A stretch of 64,000 nt of DNA, from contig JARYLI010000006.1 of NCBI GenBank assembly GCA_029907715.1, positions 1 to 64,000 on the forward strand, in the 5' to 3' direction. Positions 34,427 to 43,679 of the stretch are shown here, in pieces. The notes beneath the pieces are model-generated. The model saw only the letters and a list, made by a program, of their open reading frames with translations. It was not told the origin of the DNA and ran no database searches. Both the position numbers and the translations under genes were made by a program. The DNA is from Methanothrix sp. (GTDB lineage Archaea; Halobacteriota; Methanosarcinia; Methanotrichales; Methanotrichaceae). Each line of letters begins with the position of its first letter. Position 1 is the first letter of the stretch.

Positions 34427-35191
34427 ATGCACAGGCTCCTGGACGACTATGCGCATGAGAACGGATTGAGGGGGGTGAGCCCGAAGCTCAAGCTCGCTAT
34501 AGGCGTGTTCTCAATAATCGCATGCATCGCATCCCCAATGCCTGCTGTGCCCCTTGCTGTGTCAGCATGCCTGAGCGCTGCTTTGATCGCGCTGGCCAGG
34601 ATACCCTGGAGGCTTTACATCGGTCTGACCGCAATACCACTCTCCTTCGCGCTCCTTAGCGCCTCAGTCGTCGCGCTCATCAGCCCCGGGGAGGCGCTGG
34701 TGAGCATCGGCGCTCTCAGGCTCAGCAGCGAGGGGATGTGGCTTGGCCTGCTTCTGGTATCGAGGACGATCGGCGGCACATCCTCACTCTTCTTCATGGC
34801 CCTCACAACCCCCATGACTGAGATCTTCGCCATTCTGAGATCCATGGGACTGCCGGAGTCACTGGTGGAGCTCTCGATGCTCATATACCGCTATATCTTC
34901 GTCCTCCTTGAGGAGGCGATGATGGTGCACAGCGCTCAGGATATGAGGATGGGATACTCAAGCATCAGGAGCTCCATCAGCTCCTCCGCCATGCTCGCCA
35001 GTGTTCTCTTCATAAGGGCCTGGGAGAGGGGAGAGAGGCTGATGGTGGCCATGGACTCGAGATGCTACAGCGGTAGGATGCCTCTGGTGGAGAGCCATTC
35101 TGTGAGGCTGGACCATCTTGCAGTATCTGTTATTTACATTCTCTCGATCACAGCACTGCTGCTCGCGGTTATCAGGGGAGGATCAGCTTGA
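34427..35191 (+). CDS. cbiQ: Cobalt ECF transporter transmembrane component CbiQ
   Basis: 254 residues with about five membrane helices and the two cytoplasmic coupling motifs, MRSMGLPESLVEL and ARAWERGERLMVAMDSRCYSG-like (here IRAWERGERL, AMDSRCYSG). The last codon overlaps the TTG start of cbiO by four bases, so the two are translated together. Confidence 0.93.
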   Translation: MHRLLDDYAHENGLRGVSPKLKLAIGVFSIIACIASPMPAVPLAVSACLSAALIALARIPWRLYIGLTAIPLSFALLSASVVALISPGEALVSIGALRLSSEGMWLGLLLVSRTIGGTSSLFFMALTTPMTEIFAILRSMGLPESLVELSMLIYRYIFVLLEEAMMVHSAQDMRMGYSSIRSSISSSAMLASVLFIRAWERGERLMVAMDSRCYSGRMPLVESHSVRLDHLAVSVIYILSITALLLAVIRGGSA

Positions 35192-36384
35192 GCGAGATAC
35201 TCGGGCTCAGGGATGTGTGCTACATCTACGGAGATGGGCATGCTGCTCTCAGGAACGTCACCCTCTCCATAGAGAGCGGCAGCAAGGTCGCCCTCGTCGG
35301 TCCCAATGGCGCTGGAAAATCCACACTGCTGCTGATGCTCAACGGTACCCTCAGACCATCATCTGGAACGGTCCTTTTCAGGGGCGAGCCGATGAGGTAT
35401 GATTCTCGCTCTCTCATGGATGTCAGGAAGAGTGTGGGCATGGTATTTCAGAACTCAGATGACCAGCTCTTCGCCCCCACTGTTGAGCAGGACATCGCAT
35501 TCGGTCCTCTTAATCTGGGGTATCCGGGAGACAAGATCGAGAGATATGTTGGCTATGCTCTGAGCTATGTGGGTCTGGAGGAGCACCGGAACCGGCCTCC
35601 ACATCACCTCAGCGGCGGGGAGAAGAAGCGGGTCGCCATAGCAGGGATCCTGGTGATGGAGCCGGAGGTTCTGGTTCTGGATGAACCGACAAGCAACCTG
35701 GATCCTGCGACATCTGAGGAGATCATGGAGATGCTCGATGAGCTGAACCTCTACGGGAAGACCGTGGTGATCTCCACCCATGACGTGGAGCTCGCGTACC
35801 GCTGGGCTGATGAGGTTGTGCTGATGGACGGCGGGGAGGTTGTGCGCACCGGCCCGCCGGAGAAGGTGTTCGCGGATTCCGATACACTCAGGAAGGCTCG
35901 CCTGAAGCTTCCCGCAGTTCTGGAGATCTACAGGGAGATGCTGGGGAGGGGGCTCCTGGCGCCAGTGGACGAGATGCCAAGGAACATTGTGGATCTGATG
36001 CACCTGATAGAATCAGCAGCTGGAATATCGGGGAGGAAACCGGGCAGGATATACATATGCGACATCTCCGGCACCCCGCCCTCAAGGATTCGCGATATAC
36101 TCTCATCTGGCGCAGTGAGCTACATCGGCGCAATGGGGACTAAGGCGAAGATGGTCGCAAACGAGGAGCTTCTGGAGCTTGATTTCTCCTATGGGGTCGT
36201 GGACAAGTGTGTGCTCAAGGCGATAGCAGGCAGGAGCTCTCTCATCATAACATCCGGCGGCATGGTGGAGCATGCAGAGCGCAGGATCAGGTCCTACGCG
36301 GAGGAGTTCGGCATCGATATCGAGGTTATACTCCTCCCCAGGGCGCATGCATCCACACCAGTAGATAATATTAATTTATATTAA
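35188..36384 (+). CDS. cbiO: Cobalt ECF transporter ATPase CbiO with C-terminal extension
   Basis: 398 residues; ordinary CbiO is about 270-280. The ATPase part has Walker A GPNGAGKST, Q-loop VFQNSDDQLF, signature SGGEKKR, Walker B LVLDEPTSNLD and THDVE. From about residue 275 an alpha/beta domain follows (GRIYICDISGTPPSR, AVSYIGAMGTKAKM, SSLIITSGGMVEHAE), which may bind a regulatory ligand. The TTG start overlaps the cbiQ stop and has GGGGAGGAT upstream. The operon ends in an AT-rich region. Confidence 0.9.
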   Translation: MSEILGLRDVCYIYGDGHAALRNVTLSIESGSKVALVGPNGAGKSTLLLMLNGTLRPSSGTVLFRGEPMRYDSRSLMDVRKSVGMVFQNSDDQLFAPTVEQDIAFGPLNLGYPGDKIERYVGYALSYVGLEEHRNRPPHHLSGGEKKRVAIAGILVMEPEVLVLDEPTSNLDPATSEEIMEMLDELNLYGKTVVISTHDVELAYRWADEVVLMDGGEVVRTGPPEKVFADSDTLRKARLKLPAVLEIYREMLGRGLLAPVDEMPRNIVDLMHLIESAAGISGRKPGRIYICDISGTPPSRIRDILSSGAVSYIGAMGTKAKMVANEELLELDFSYGVVDKCVLKAIAGRSSLIITSGGMVEHAERRIRSYAEEFGIDIEVILLPRAHASTPVDNINLY

Positions 36385-36509
36385 TATTATGTGATCTTTC
36401 ACTTTCTGTGCACGCAGAACAAAAATCAAAAAATATGATTATGGTTCATGGCATCAAAATATTATCATCAATGGAAAGTTATTAATACTCTTATTACAAC
36501 CATGTACAT

Positions 36510-36626
36510 ATGAAACAGATGAAGTGCACTAAATGTGGATACCAGTGGGTTGCAAGGGTGAGCAAGCCGAAGGCATGTCCGAGATGCAAGGCACGCCTGG
36601 ACATCAAGAGGAGGAGACGCGTCTGA
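36510..36626 (+). CDS. Small zinc-ribbon protein
   Basis: 38 residues: MKCTKCGYQW then ACPRCKARLDIKRRRR. The two C-x2-C pairs about 18 residues apart form a rubredoxin-like zinc ribbon with a basic tail, suggesting nucleic-acid or ribosome binding. An AT-rich stretch upstream (TTATTAATACTC near 36480) may hold the promoter. Specific function unknown. Confidence 0.7.
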   Translation: MKQMKCTKCGYQWVARVSKPKACPRCKARLDIKRRRRV

Positions 36627-36806
36627 GGGCAGGCTGTGCCCTCCAGATCTCTCCACTGGCGTATCGCAGCTGTCCGGCGGTAGGCCGGCATGAACTGCTG
36701 GAAAACAGCCCCATAAATGTATCCGGCTCCAGCCTGGTGGCATGCAGGCTTGATGCGTTATTCCGTAAGATGGCTGGGTCGGTACTTCTCACAGCCGATC
36801 AGCGTC

Positions 36807-37184
36807 TCAGCTTATCACGTGGCGTATTCTGTAACCTGTCCTGGGCGCTGTCATGTTGAGCGAGATGTATGGAGGCGAGATGCTCACGTTCATGAGCATT
36901 GACAGCTCTGAGAACAGCGTGTTGTTTACGAGATCACCAATGTAAGGTGGGCTGTAGATCATGCTTATGGATGTGCGGTCTGTCGAAACATAGCCTGAGT
37001 ACTCTGATATCTCCTCGACGGGTTTGGCCTGTGCTGTTGTCTGCCCCTCCTGCCTGCCCGAGAAGAGCTCCTCGAGCTCATCTAGCTCGCTCTTCGATAC
37101 ATCCTTCTCCACAACCTTCGGTATTGAGAGGACAGGTGAGAGCATGAGATACGCCACGATCACCAGCACCATCAATCTCTGCAT
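36807..37184 (-). CDS. Small secreted protein of unknown function
   Basis: 125 residues. A signal peptide (MQRLMVLVIVAYLMLSPVLS) precedes a charged helix (KSELDELEELFSG), a linker and a C-terminal part with sequons NNTL, NVSI and NMTA. An in-frame start at 37196 adds four residues. It is six bases downstream of the tRNA-Thr 3' end on the same strand and may share its transcript. No family recognised. Confidence 0.55.
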   Translation of the reverse strand: MQRLMVLVIVAYLMLSPVLSIPKVVEKDVSKSELDELEELFSGRQEGQTTAQAKPVEEISEYSGYVSTDRTSISMIYSPPYIGDLVNNTLFSELSMLMNVSISPPYISLNMTAPRTGYRIRHVIS

Positions 37185-37202
37185 GATAACCCCCACAGGA
37201 GA

Positions 37203-37276
37203 AGCCCCGGGCGTGATTCGAACACGCGACCTAGTGATTACAAGTCACTCGCTCTGACCAGCTGAGCTACCGAGGC
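37203..37276 (-). tRNA. tRNA-Thr, anticodon TGT
   Basis: 74 bases with no intron: acceptor GCCTCGG/CCGGGGC (one G-T pair), anticodon stem AGTGA/TCACT around loop CTTGTAA with anticodon TGT, and T-loop TTCGAAT. The discriminator is T. CCA is not encoded. Its TATA box (TTTAAGTCATAAAA on the minus strand, 37300-37313) lies inside the 3' end of the tRNA thiolase frame. Confidence 0.92.
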
Positions 37277-38225
37277 GAACATCGGGGCATGAGTTCTCGC
37301 TTTTATGACTTAAAGGCTTTGCTCTGAACTCCTCCAGCAGCTGGCATGTCTTGCAAACACTGCTCCCCGCAGGCTCGCCGCACCTCTCGCACCGCTGGAG
37401 ATCAACGTGAACATCGGGCGCAAGCTCGCGGATCCTGTCGAACCCCCTCAGGATCGAGTACTTCGTGCCCGGATGTCTTGCCTCCAGATCGTTGAGCATG
37501 TTCTTGACTTCAAGCCTCATCGCTCTGGGGACGTTCGGGCAGGATTTGTGGGTGCGGGGAAATATACCATGAAGCATCGCGTAGGTTGCGACCTCGCGCT
37601 CCGGGATCCTCCTCAGGGGCTTTATCCTGTAGACCATCCCCTCCCTGTGGCGCTTCGGTACAAGCCTGAAGAGTCTGTCGACATCGCCCCTCAGGTAGTT
37701 CAGAAGCACGGTCTGGGCCTCGTCATCGAGATTGTGGCCTGTGGCAAGCGCGATTGCGTTGAGCTCCCTAGCTGATCTGTTGAGAAGGTGCTTTCTCATG
37801 ACGCCGCAGTAGGTGCATGGCGCCTGGCTGAGATCCTCTCTTGCGATCTCATCAATGGTTATGCTGAACTCCTCTCTGAAGCTGAGGGTGATGTAGGGCA
37901 CCTCAAGCCGATCCGCAAGCTCAGAGGCAGTTTGCAGTGTGCCCTCCCTGTAGCCGCTTATGCCCTCATCGACCATCAGGGCGACGAGCTCGATATCCCT
38001 GCGGTGGGAGAATATCATCTTCAGCGTGTAGAGCAGCACAGAGCTGTCCTTCCCTCCGCTCAGGGCGACTGCCACCCTGCCCCCTCTGGAGAATATCCGG
38101 CAGGCCCTCAGTGTCTCACGGATCTTCCTCTGCACATCCTCCTCGAAGTGCTCAGCGCACAGATTGAGGCCCGAGTAGCGCTGGTGTATCACCGAGGGCC
38201 TGCTGCACCTGCTGCAGGGGATCAT
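37245..38225 (-). CDS. ncsA: tRNA 2-thiolation enzyme, NcsA/Ctu1 (TtuA-like) family
   Basis: 326 residues. It activates tRNA uridine with ATP for sulfur insertion. Zinc fingers flank the core: C4, C7, C23, H26 at the N-terminus, and CERCGEP with CKTC near the C-terminus. The PP-loop is SGGKDS (56-61), and PCTYCGVMRK supplies cluster/sulfur cysteines. The TGHNLDDEAQT motif is present. The frame runs 32 bases into the 5' part of tRNA-Thr on the same strand before its stop, so the last about 20 residues are read through the tRNA promoter and are probably dispensable. Confidence 0.88.
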   Translation of the reverse strand: MIPCSRCSRPSVIHQRYSGLNLCAEHFEEDVQRKIRETLRACRIFSRGGRVAVALSGGKDSSVLLYTLKMIFSHRRDIELVALMVDEGISGYREGTLQTASELADRLEVPYITLSFREEFSITIDEIAREDLSQAPCTYCGVMRKHLLNRSARELNAIALATGHNLDDEAQTVLLNYLRGDVDRLFRLVPKRHREGMVYRIKPLRRIPEREVATYAMLHGIFPRTHKSCPNVPRAMRLEVKNMLNDLEARHPGTKYSILRGFDRIRELAPDVHVDLQRCERCGEPAGSSVCKTCQLLEEFRAKPLSHKSENSCPDVRLGSSAGQSE

Positions 38226-38265
38226 GGCTTGATACTCTCTTCAGGCTGGGTGACTGTTTATACTT

Positions 38266-39060
38266 TCAGGGCTGGGTCTTGCTGTCAGAGTTCTCTCCAG
38301 AGTCCGCACCCACATTCTCCTGCCCTGGCTTCTCAGTCTCTCCCGACTCTGAGTCCTCCGCCGGCTTCTCAGGAGGCGATATCAGCTCAGCACGTAACCT
38401 GTCCTCGGGGGTATGCCTCTCGACAAACCTGACCTCCTTCAGCCCCAGAGTCCTGAGGGCCATATCTGCAAGCCAGCGCCTTATCATGAGCCAGTCCTTG
38501 AAGTAGGATATCTCCCACGGGACTATTATCTCAGCCACGTCGTCTGTGATCCTGGATTCAAGATCGATATCGCTGAAGATCTTGATCATTGCTCTGAGCT
38601 TCTCCTCCCTGTCCTCTATGCGCTCCAGTATCCTGTAGTCGAACCTCACGCTCTTATCGGCGAATGGATGATTGAAGTCGATCGTCGCCTTTCTCCCGAC
38701 GATCCTTGTAACAACCCCTATTTTTCCATCGACAGAGACGCGCATCCCAGGATACGGCTTATCCTCCTTGAACCTGTTTAGCATCACGGTCTCAATCTTT
38801 TCCGGATCGCGAACGCCGTATGCCTTCTCCGGCGGCAGCTCCACGGATCCTGATTGGCCCGGCTCCTTTCCCATCAGCTCCTCCTCGAGCCCGGGAACTA
38901 TCTGGCCAGCTCCCAGTATCACGATCCTGGGACCGTATATCACATTCTCGTCGTATATCCCGTTCTCTCTTGCGACATCTGCGCTTGTGGATGTGAACAC
39001 CCTGCCGTCCACGATCCCTGTATATTCCAGCTTTATAATATCTCCTTTATTCAGACTCAT
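38266..39060 (-). CDS. FKBP-type peptidyl-prolyl isomerase, SlyD-like with C-terminal extension
   Basis: 264 residues. The FKBP domain with an insert-in-flap covers about 1-150 (DIIKLEYTGIVDGRVF; GPRIVILGAGQIVPGLEEELMG; GEKAYGVRDP-like PPEKAYGVRDP; IDFNHPFADK). The extension to about 230 is helical/beta and ends in an acidic disordered tail (EKPAEDSESGETEKPGQ). It helps proline isomerisation and folding. The ATG at 39060 is preferred over 39102 because the domain begins MSLNKGDIIKLEY. Confidence 0.88.
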   Translation of the reverse strand: MSLNKGDIIKLEYTGIVDGRVFTSTSADVARENGIYDENVIYGPRIVILGAGQIVPGLEEELMGKEPGQSGSVELPPEKAYGVRDPEKIETVMLNRFKEDKPYPGMRVSVDGKIGVVTRIVGRKATIDFNHPFADKSVRFDYRILERIEDREEKLRAMIKIFSDIDLESRITDDVAEIIVPWEISYFKDWLMIRRWLADMALRTLGLKEVRFVERHTPEDRLRAELISPPEKPAEDSESGETEKPGQENVGADSGENSDSKTQP

Positions 39061-39316
39061 CTCATAACCATCCTGATGATCGAGATAACGCACAAGAACC
39101 ATGGGTACTTTTACTTATATCTATCTGGTGTGAGACTGCGGCAGGGGCCGGTTGTGAACACCAGATGTGGCTAGACCGATCTCGAGGCGAGCATGCAGAG
39201 GTGCATGCCCTGGAGAACTGCAGCGGCTCTGTATCTCAGAGAGGGGCACAGGGGAGTTCAGGAGCTCTGCCAGGAGAGCGATAAAGCTATAACTGACAGG
39301 GGGCTATTACGCATCA

Positions 39317-40408
39317 ATGACTCAGCTACTAAAGACCGCAGCCCTTACGGTCGACTTCATCGATGAGGCTCGGAGGATCGAGGCGCATGGGGCTCTCTCA
39401 CTCATGGTCCAGCCGATACTGAAGAAGATAAATGATAGGCTGGCGGAGGAGAAGCCTGCGCTTGTGAGGAGCGATGCGATAATACCCTCAACCTGGCTGC
39501 CACCGATACCAAGTGGGCCCTTCAGGCGGCTCATCATGAATGAGGCAAGGATGGCGATAGGCAGGGAGGTCCCCCAGACGGTAAGCATAGAGGTGACACG
39601 CAGGTGCGGGTGCAGGTGTGAGCACTGCACGCTCCAGGAGGGCGAGGGCGAGCTCTCCTCAGAGGCGATCAGGAGCGTCATAGATCAGGCTCTGGATCTG
39701 GGTGCGTGCATAATCACGTTCACCGAGGGAGATCCTCTCCTCAGGCCCGACATCATCGATCTTGTGAGGCATGTGGATAAGGACAGGGCTGTCGTAAATC
39801 TCTTCACCCCTGGGCTTGAGATGACCCCTGAGATCGCTGATGCATTGAGGGATGCAGGCCTTTACAACCTGATCATAGGTGTTTACAGCACTGACTCGAG
39901 GATCCACGATGAGATCCGTGGCGTCATCGGGGCCCATGAGAGGGCTCTGGATGCCATCAGAATGGGGCTGAAGGCAGGCCTGATGGTGACGATGTCAACT
40001 CATGTGAACTCCGAGAGGGTCAATACGCTTCCGGAGCTCTACGAGCTTGCCAGAGATCTAGGGGTTCATGAGCTATCTGTGTGGGAGGCGGTACCGAAGA
40101 GGGAGGAGGAGCGCCTGACCCGTATCGACAGGGAGAAGATCATACGCTTCTACAGGAAGATGAACTCATCCCAGGACGGGCCAAGAGTCTTCGCGAGCAC
40201 GTACTTCGAGGGCGAGATGCTGGGATGCATGGCAGGCAGACGCTGGCTGCATGTGGGTGTGGACGGTGGCGTCAGGGGATGTCCTTACCTCAGGACGGTC
40301 TACGGGAACGTTCTGGATGCACCTCTATCTGAAATATGGATGGCGATGAGACGCTCCGGCGATTTTAAAGGGTTCAGATCCGAGTGTCCGGCTCAGGAGA
40401 TCGTATGA
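39317..40408 (+). CDS. Radical SAM protein with SPASM-like C-terminus
   Basis: 363 residues. The cluster motif is C97-GCR-C101-EH-C104, followed by TEGDPLLRP (in place of GGEP) as the SAM-contact segment. Near the C-terminus, MLGCMAGRRWLHVGVDGGVRGCPYLR and a final CPAQE supply SPASM-like cysteines. The N-terminal about 85 residues are helical. The reaction is unknown. It lies 656 bases upstream of mcrB on the same strand, but nothing shows that it modifies MCR; known McrA arginine methylase has a different cysteine pattern. Confidence 0.72.
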   Translation: MTQLLKTAALTVDFIDEARRIEAHGALSLMVQPILKKINDRLAEEKPALVRSDAIIPSTWLPPIPSGPFRRLIMNEARMAIGREVPQTVSIEVTRRCGCRCEHCTLQEGEGELSSEAIRSVIDQALDLGACIITFTEGDPLLRPDIIDLVRHVDKDRAVVNLFTPGLEMTPEIADALRDAGLYNLIIGVYSTDSRIHDEIRGVIGAHERALDAIRMGLKAGLMVTMSTHVNSERVNTLPELYELARDLGVHELSVWEAVPKREEERLTRIDREKIIRFYRKMNSSQDGPRVFASTYFEGEMLGCMAGRRWLHVGVDGGVRGCPYLRTVYGNVLDAPLSEIWMAMRRSGDFKGFRSECPAQEIV

Positions 40409-40963
40409 AGGGTATTCGATCGCATTCCTGGGATAATCTCTGCAGGCTTAAGATTCATTAACATCTGACCAAGGTGATATCCGAACCCCAGGCATTAGAG
40501 CTCATATGGATTTTTCAATTGTTAAATTTAAAGTCAATATCTTTTTAATGTTTTGTACCTCAGAGAAGAGTAACAAATGTCATCATTTTTGCACCACCTA
40601 ACTCTATAGATGTAGTAAAATATCATATTTGCAGACTCATGAGCGTGAGCGGCATTCGCCAGGCAGAACGCATCAGAATAAATTATAAAATATTATAAAT
40701 AATAATCTATCCTCCGGACATCGCGCAGAAATTGTTCATTCACAAAACCATCCGGTTTGCTCCCTGCGATCTATGATGCGATTTCTCTGATCTGTGTGAG
40801 ATCTGGTGTCTTTAGTTATTAAAATACGTGGCGTTTTTTAAAAAACTTTGTTAATTATAATTTTCCTCCACGATCTTATTAAAATAATTTATTATTTATT
40901 TCAAATCTCGATCAAAACATTTAAGTAGATATGCATCGACTGTATTAGCGGCGGGAGGTTGTA
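40409..40963. promoter_or_regulatory. Long AT-rich regulatory region upstream of mcr
   Basis: 555 bases with long A/T runs, unlike the GC-rich neighbours, and no convincing ORF. Several TATA-like sequences occur; the best-placed for mcr is CATTTAAGTAGATATG (40919-40934), which would start transcription near 40945-40955, just before the leader's GGGAGG at 40953. Strong expression and regulatory binding are expected here. Confidence 0.55.
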
Positions 40964-41059
40964 ATGATATGGCCGGACCTGGATACGGCTTGCTGTCGTA
41001 TCATCGCTCCAGGGTACGGTTTCCATTGCGCCTTTCTGCTAGAAGGTAAAGGAGGATAA
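40964..41059 (+). CDS. Possible leader peptide of the mcr operon
   Basis: A 31-codon ORF ([12 protein letters not shown] at its start) with GGGAGG five bases upstream. Its TAA lies in the AAGGAGGATAA that serves as the mcrB ribosome binding site, five bases before the mcrB GTG. An overlapping frame from 40969 (26 codons, ending 41049) is also possible. Translational coupling to mcrB would fit; the peptide itself has no recognised motif. Confidence 0.4.
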   Translation: MIWPDLDTACCRIIAPGYGFHCAFLLEGKGG

Positions 41060-41064
41060 GGAAC

Positions 41065-42369
41065 GTGTCTGACAAGATAGACATATATAGTGACCGTGGG
41101 GTTCTTTTAAAGAGTGACGTTGACCTCAGCGCCATCAGCCCACTCAGGAACGCAGCTATTCAAAAGCTTGCGAAACTGACAAGGCGAACTGTCGCAGTAA
41201 ACCTGGCAGGAATTGAGAATGCACTGAAAACAGGACGCGTCGCTGGTGGCAGAAGGCAGATCAAGGGCCGCGAGCTGAACTACGATATAGTCGCAAATGC
41301 AAAGCCACTCGCTGAGAAGATAAAGGCCCTTCTGCAGGTAACACCCGGTGACGATACCAATGTGCAGGTCCTCGGTGGAGGCAAGCAGCTCCTCGTCCAG
41401 ATCCCCTCGGCCAGGGCGGAGATCGCCTCTGAGTTCGTGGTCGGAATGACGGCTGCCGCAGCTGCCACAGTAGAGGCGATAATCCAGCACTTCAAGGCAG
41501 GTCTCTTCGATGCTCCGATGGTTCATGCTGCAGTGTGGGGCGAGTACCCGCAGACCGTCGGCATGAATGGCGGAAACGTGGCGTCTGTTCTCAACATCCC
41601 CCAGAACGATGAGGGTCTGGGCTTCGCATACAGGAACGTCATGGCGAACCACATCGCTGCGATCACAAAGAGGAACGCCATGAATGCCGCATCCCTCGCC
41701 GCAATACTTGAGCAGATGGGCGAGTTCGAGATGGGCAACGCGATCGGCATATTCGAGAGACATCAGCTCCTTGCTCTTGCGTACCAGGGTCTCAATGCCG
41801 ATAACATGGTCTATGATCTGGTCAAGAAGAACGGCAAGACCGGCACAATAGGCACAGTCGTCCACAGCGTCGTCGAGAGGGCGCTTGAGGACAAGGTCAT
41901 AAAGCCCGGCAAGAAGTTCCCCTCTGGATACGTGATGTATGAGGCCAATGATGTATCCAAGTGGAACGCTTACAACGCAGCTGGCGTTCTCGCTGCCACA
42001 ATGGTCAATTGCGGTGCTCTGAGGGGCGCTCAGGCTGTATCCTCGACGCTGCTGTACTACAACGACCTCGTCGAGAAGGAGACCGCTCTGCCTGCATGCG
42101 ACTTCGGCAGGGTGATGGGTACTGCAGTCGGCTTCTCGTTCTTCAGCCACTCGATCTACGGCGGCGGCGGTCCCGGTGTGTTCAACGGCAACCACATCGT
42201 GACCAGGCACTCCAGAGGCATGGCCATACCCTGTGTCGCAGCTGCTGTGGCTCTTGATGCAGGCACGCAGATGTTCACACCCGAGATGACATCCGGCCTC
42301 GTCGGGGCCATCTACGGAGAGATAAAGGAGTTCCGTGAGCCGATTGTATCGGTGGCGGAGGCAATCTAA
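41065..42369 (+). CDS. mcrB: Methyl-coenzyme M reductase, beta subunit
   Basis: 434 residues, normal length. Part of the alpha2-beta2-gamma2 enzyme that makes methane from methyl-CoM and coenzyme B in the cytoplasm. Family features include [24 protein letters not shown] in the N-terminal domain and the [26 protein letters not shown] segment, which lines the coenzyme B channel. The GTG start has GGAGGAT eight bases upstream. It heads mcrB-D-G-A, spaced 14 bases from mcrD. Confidence 0.97.
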   Translation: MSDKIDIYSDRGVLLKSDVDLSAISPLRNAAIQKLAKLTRRTVAVNLAGIENALKTGRVAGGRRQIKGRELNYDIVANAKPLAEKIKALLQVTPGDDTNVQVLGGGKQLLVQIPSARAEIASEFVVGMTAAAAATVEAIIQHFKAGLFDAPMVHAAVWGEYPQTVGMNGGNVASVLNIPQNDEGLGFAYRNVMANHIAAITKRNAMNAASLAAILEQMGEFEMGNAIGIFERHQLLALAYQGLNADNMVYDLVKKNGKTGTIGTVVHSVVERALEDKVIKPGKKFPSGYVMYEANDVSKWNAYNAAGVLAATMVNCGALRGAQAVSSTLLYYNDLVEKETALPACDFGRVMGTAVGFSFFSHSIYGGGGPGVFNGNHIVTRHSRGMAIPCVAAAVALDAGTQMFTPEMTSGLVGAIYGEIKEFREPIVSVAEAI

Positions 42370-42383
42370 GATAGGCGAAACAC

Positions 42384-42896
42384 ATGGTCACTATTAAATC
42401 AGACACGGATTCGGAGCCAGTCCAGGTGGAGATCCTGCCCAGCAGGTTTCTCTCGCCAGAGACCACCCAGAAGCTCCTGAACGAGCTCTACAAGAGCGGA
42501 GGTATCGTCCGAATGATGATTCAGGGGCCAAACCTCCCGAGGACGGTGACATACGGCCCTGGAAAGGGCCTGCCCATAGAGGAGCACCGTAACCTCCTCG
42601 TGGAGGTTGGGGGCGAGGTCTTGGAGCTCAGGGTCAAGGTCGGCAGGGTCCGACTGGAGCTCGAGGGCGAGGAGTTCCTTCCTGGAATCCAGGCGGCGTG
42701 TGAGCGAGCGCTGCCCTTTGGCTTCCAGATAAAGAGAGGCAGATTCTTCCGCGAGATCTCCACGATCTCCGACTACGCAAAGTACGGGAAGGATGCGGAT
42801 AAGCGCATCCTCGGACTGGTCGATCCGCGAGCCAAGAAGGAATCAGCTCTGGCCATTCTGTCTGAAAAGGATAGTGACGAGAAGGAGGAGAGATAA
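42384..42896 (+). CDS. mcrD: Methyl-coenzyme M reductase operon protein D
   Basis: 170 residues. McrD accompanies McrBGA but is not part of the crystallised enzyme; it is thought to help assembly or F430 insertion. Conserved parts include VEILPSRFLSPETTQKLLNELY and GPNLPRTVTYGPGKGLP. The charged C-terminus is poorly conserved. It is two bases from mcrG. mcrC, which in many methanogens follows mcrD, is absent here. Confidence 0.95.
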   Translation: MVTIKSDTDSEPVQVEILPSRFLSPETTQKLLNELYKSGGIVRMMIQGPNLPRTVTYGPGKGLPIEEHRNLLVEVGGEVLELRVKVGRVRLELEGEEFLPGIQAACERALPFGFQIKRGRFFREISTISDYAKYGKDADKRILGLVDPRAKKESALAILSEKDSDEKEER

Positions 42897-42898
42897 AT

Positions 42899-43666
42899 AT
42901 GGCATACACACCCCAATACTATCCCGGCAACACCTCTGTTGGCGCCAACAGAAGGAAGCACATGTCCGGAAACCTCGAGAAGCTCAGAGATATTCCCGAG
43001 GCAGATGTAGTTGCTATCATGGGCCACAGGGCCCCAGGTGCCGACTACCCGAGCACCCATCCACCACTGAAGGAGATGGGCGAGCCTGACTGCCCGATAA
43101 GGCAGCTCGTCGAGCCCACACCGGGCGCTGCGGCAGGAGATCGCGTCAGGTATTCCCAGTTTGCTGACTCGATGTACTTCGCCCCGTCGATCCCGTACTG
43201 GAGGTCCTACTGGGCGGCTATCAACTGCAGAGGCGCGGATCCAGGCACCCTCTCAGGCAGGCAGATCATAGAGGCCCGCGAGAGGGATATCGAGGCGTAC
43301 ACAAAGAAGCTGATGGACTCTGAGATGACAGATGTCGCCAGGTGCTCCATGAGGGGCTGCACGGTCCACGGCCACTCCCTGAGGCTTGAGGAGAACGGCA
43401 TGATGTTCGACATGCTGGCGAGGACCGAGATGGGCGCCGACGGCAACGTCTACTACGTCAAGAACCAGGTCGGCATACCGCTGGACAAGAAGATCAATGT
43501 CGGCAAGCCAATGAGCGAGGATGAGCTCAAGAAGCGGACAACGATCTTCAGGTACGACAACATACCCTACGGCGGCAAGGTGGGCGCCAGGAAGTTCGAT
43601 GAGGCGCTGGAGGCCCTGCACCACATGTGGGAGCTCAGGACAAAGTGGGGCTTCAGGCCGGAGTGA
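42899..43666 (+). CDS. mcrG: Methyl-coenzyme M reductase, gamma subunit
   Basis: 255 residues, normal length. The family start YTPQYYPGNTSVGANRRKHM and the VAIMGHRAPGADYPSTHPPL and CSMRGCTVHGHSLRLEENG motifs are present. McrG contributes to the F430 and coenzyme binding cleft. The ATG at 42899 follows the mcrD stop by two bases, implying coupling. Confidence 0.97.
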   Translation: MAYTPQYYPGNTSVGANRRKHMSGNLEKLRDIPEADVVAIMGHRAPGADYPSTHPPLKEMGEPDCPIRQLVEPTPGAAAGDRVRYSQFADSMYFAPSIPYWRSYWAAINCRGADPGTLSGRQIIEARERDIEAYTKKLMDSEMTDVARCSMRGCTVHGHSLRLEENGMMFDMLARTEMGADGNVYYVKNQVGIPLDKKINVGKPMSEDELKKRTTIFRYDNIPYGGKVGARKFDEALEALHHMWELRTKWGFRPE

Positions 43667-43679
43667 GGAGGCGATATAA

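Noticed and set aside
41107-42210. Long antisense open frame opposite mcrB
   Set aside because: It mirrors the codon pattern of a certain gene and has no family motifs or ribosome binding site.
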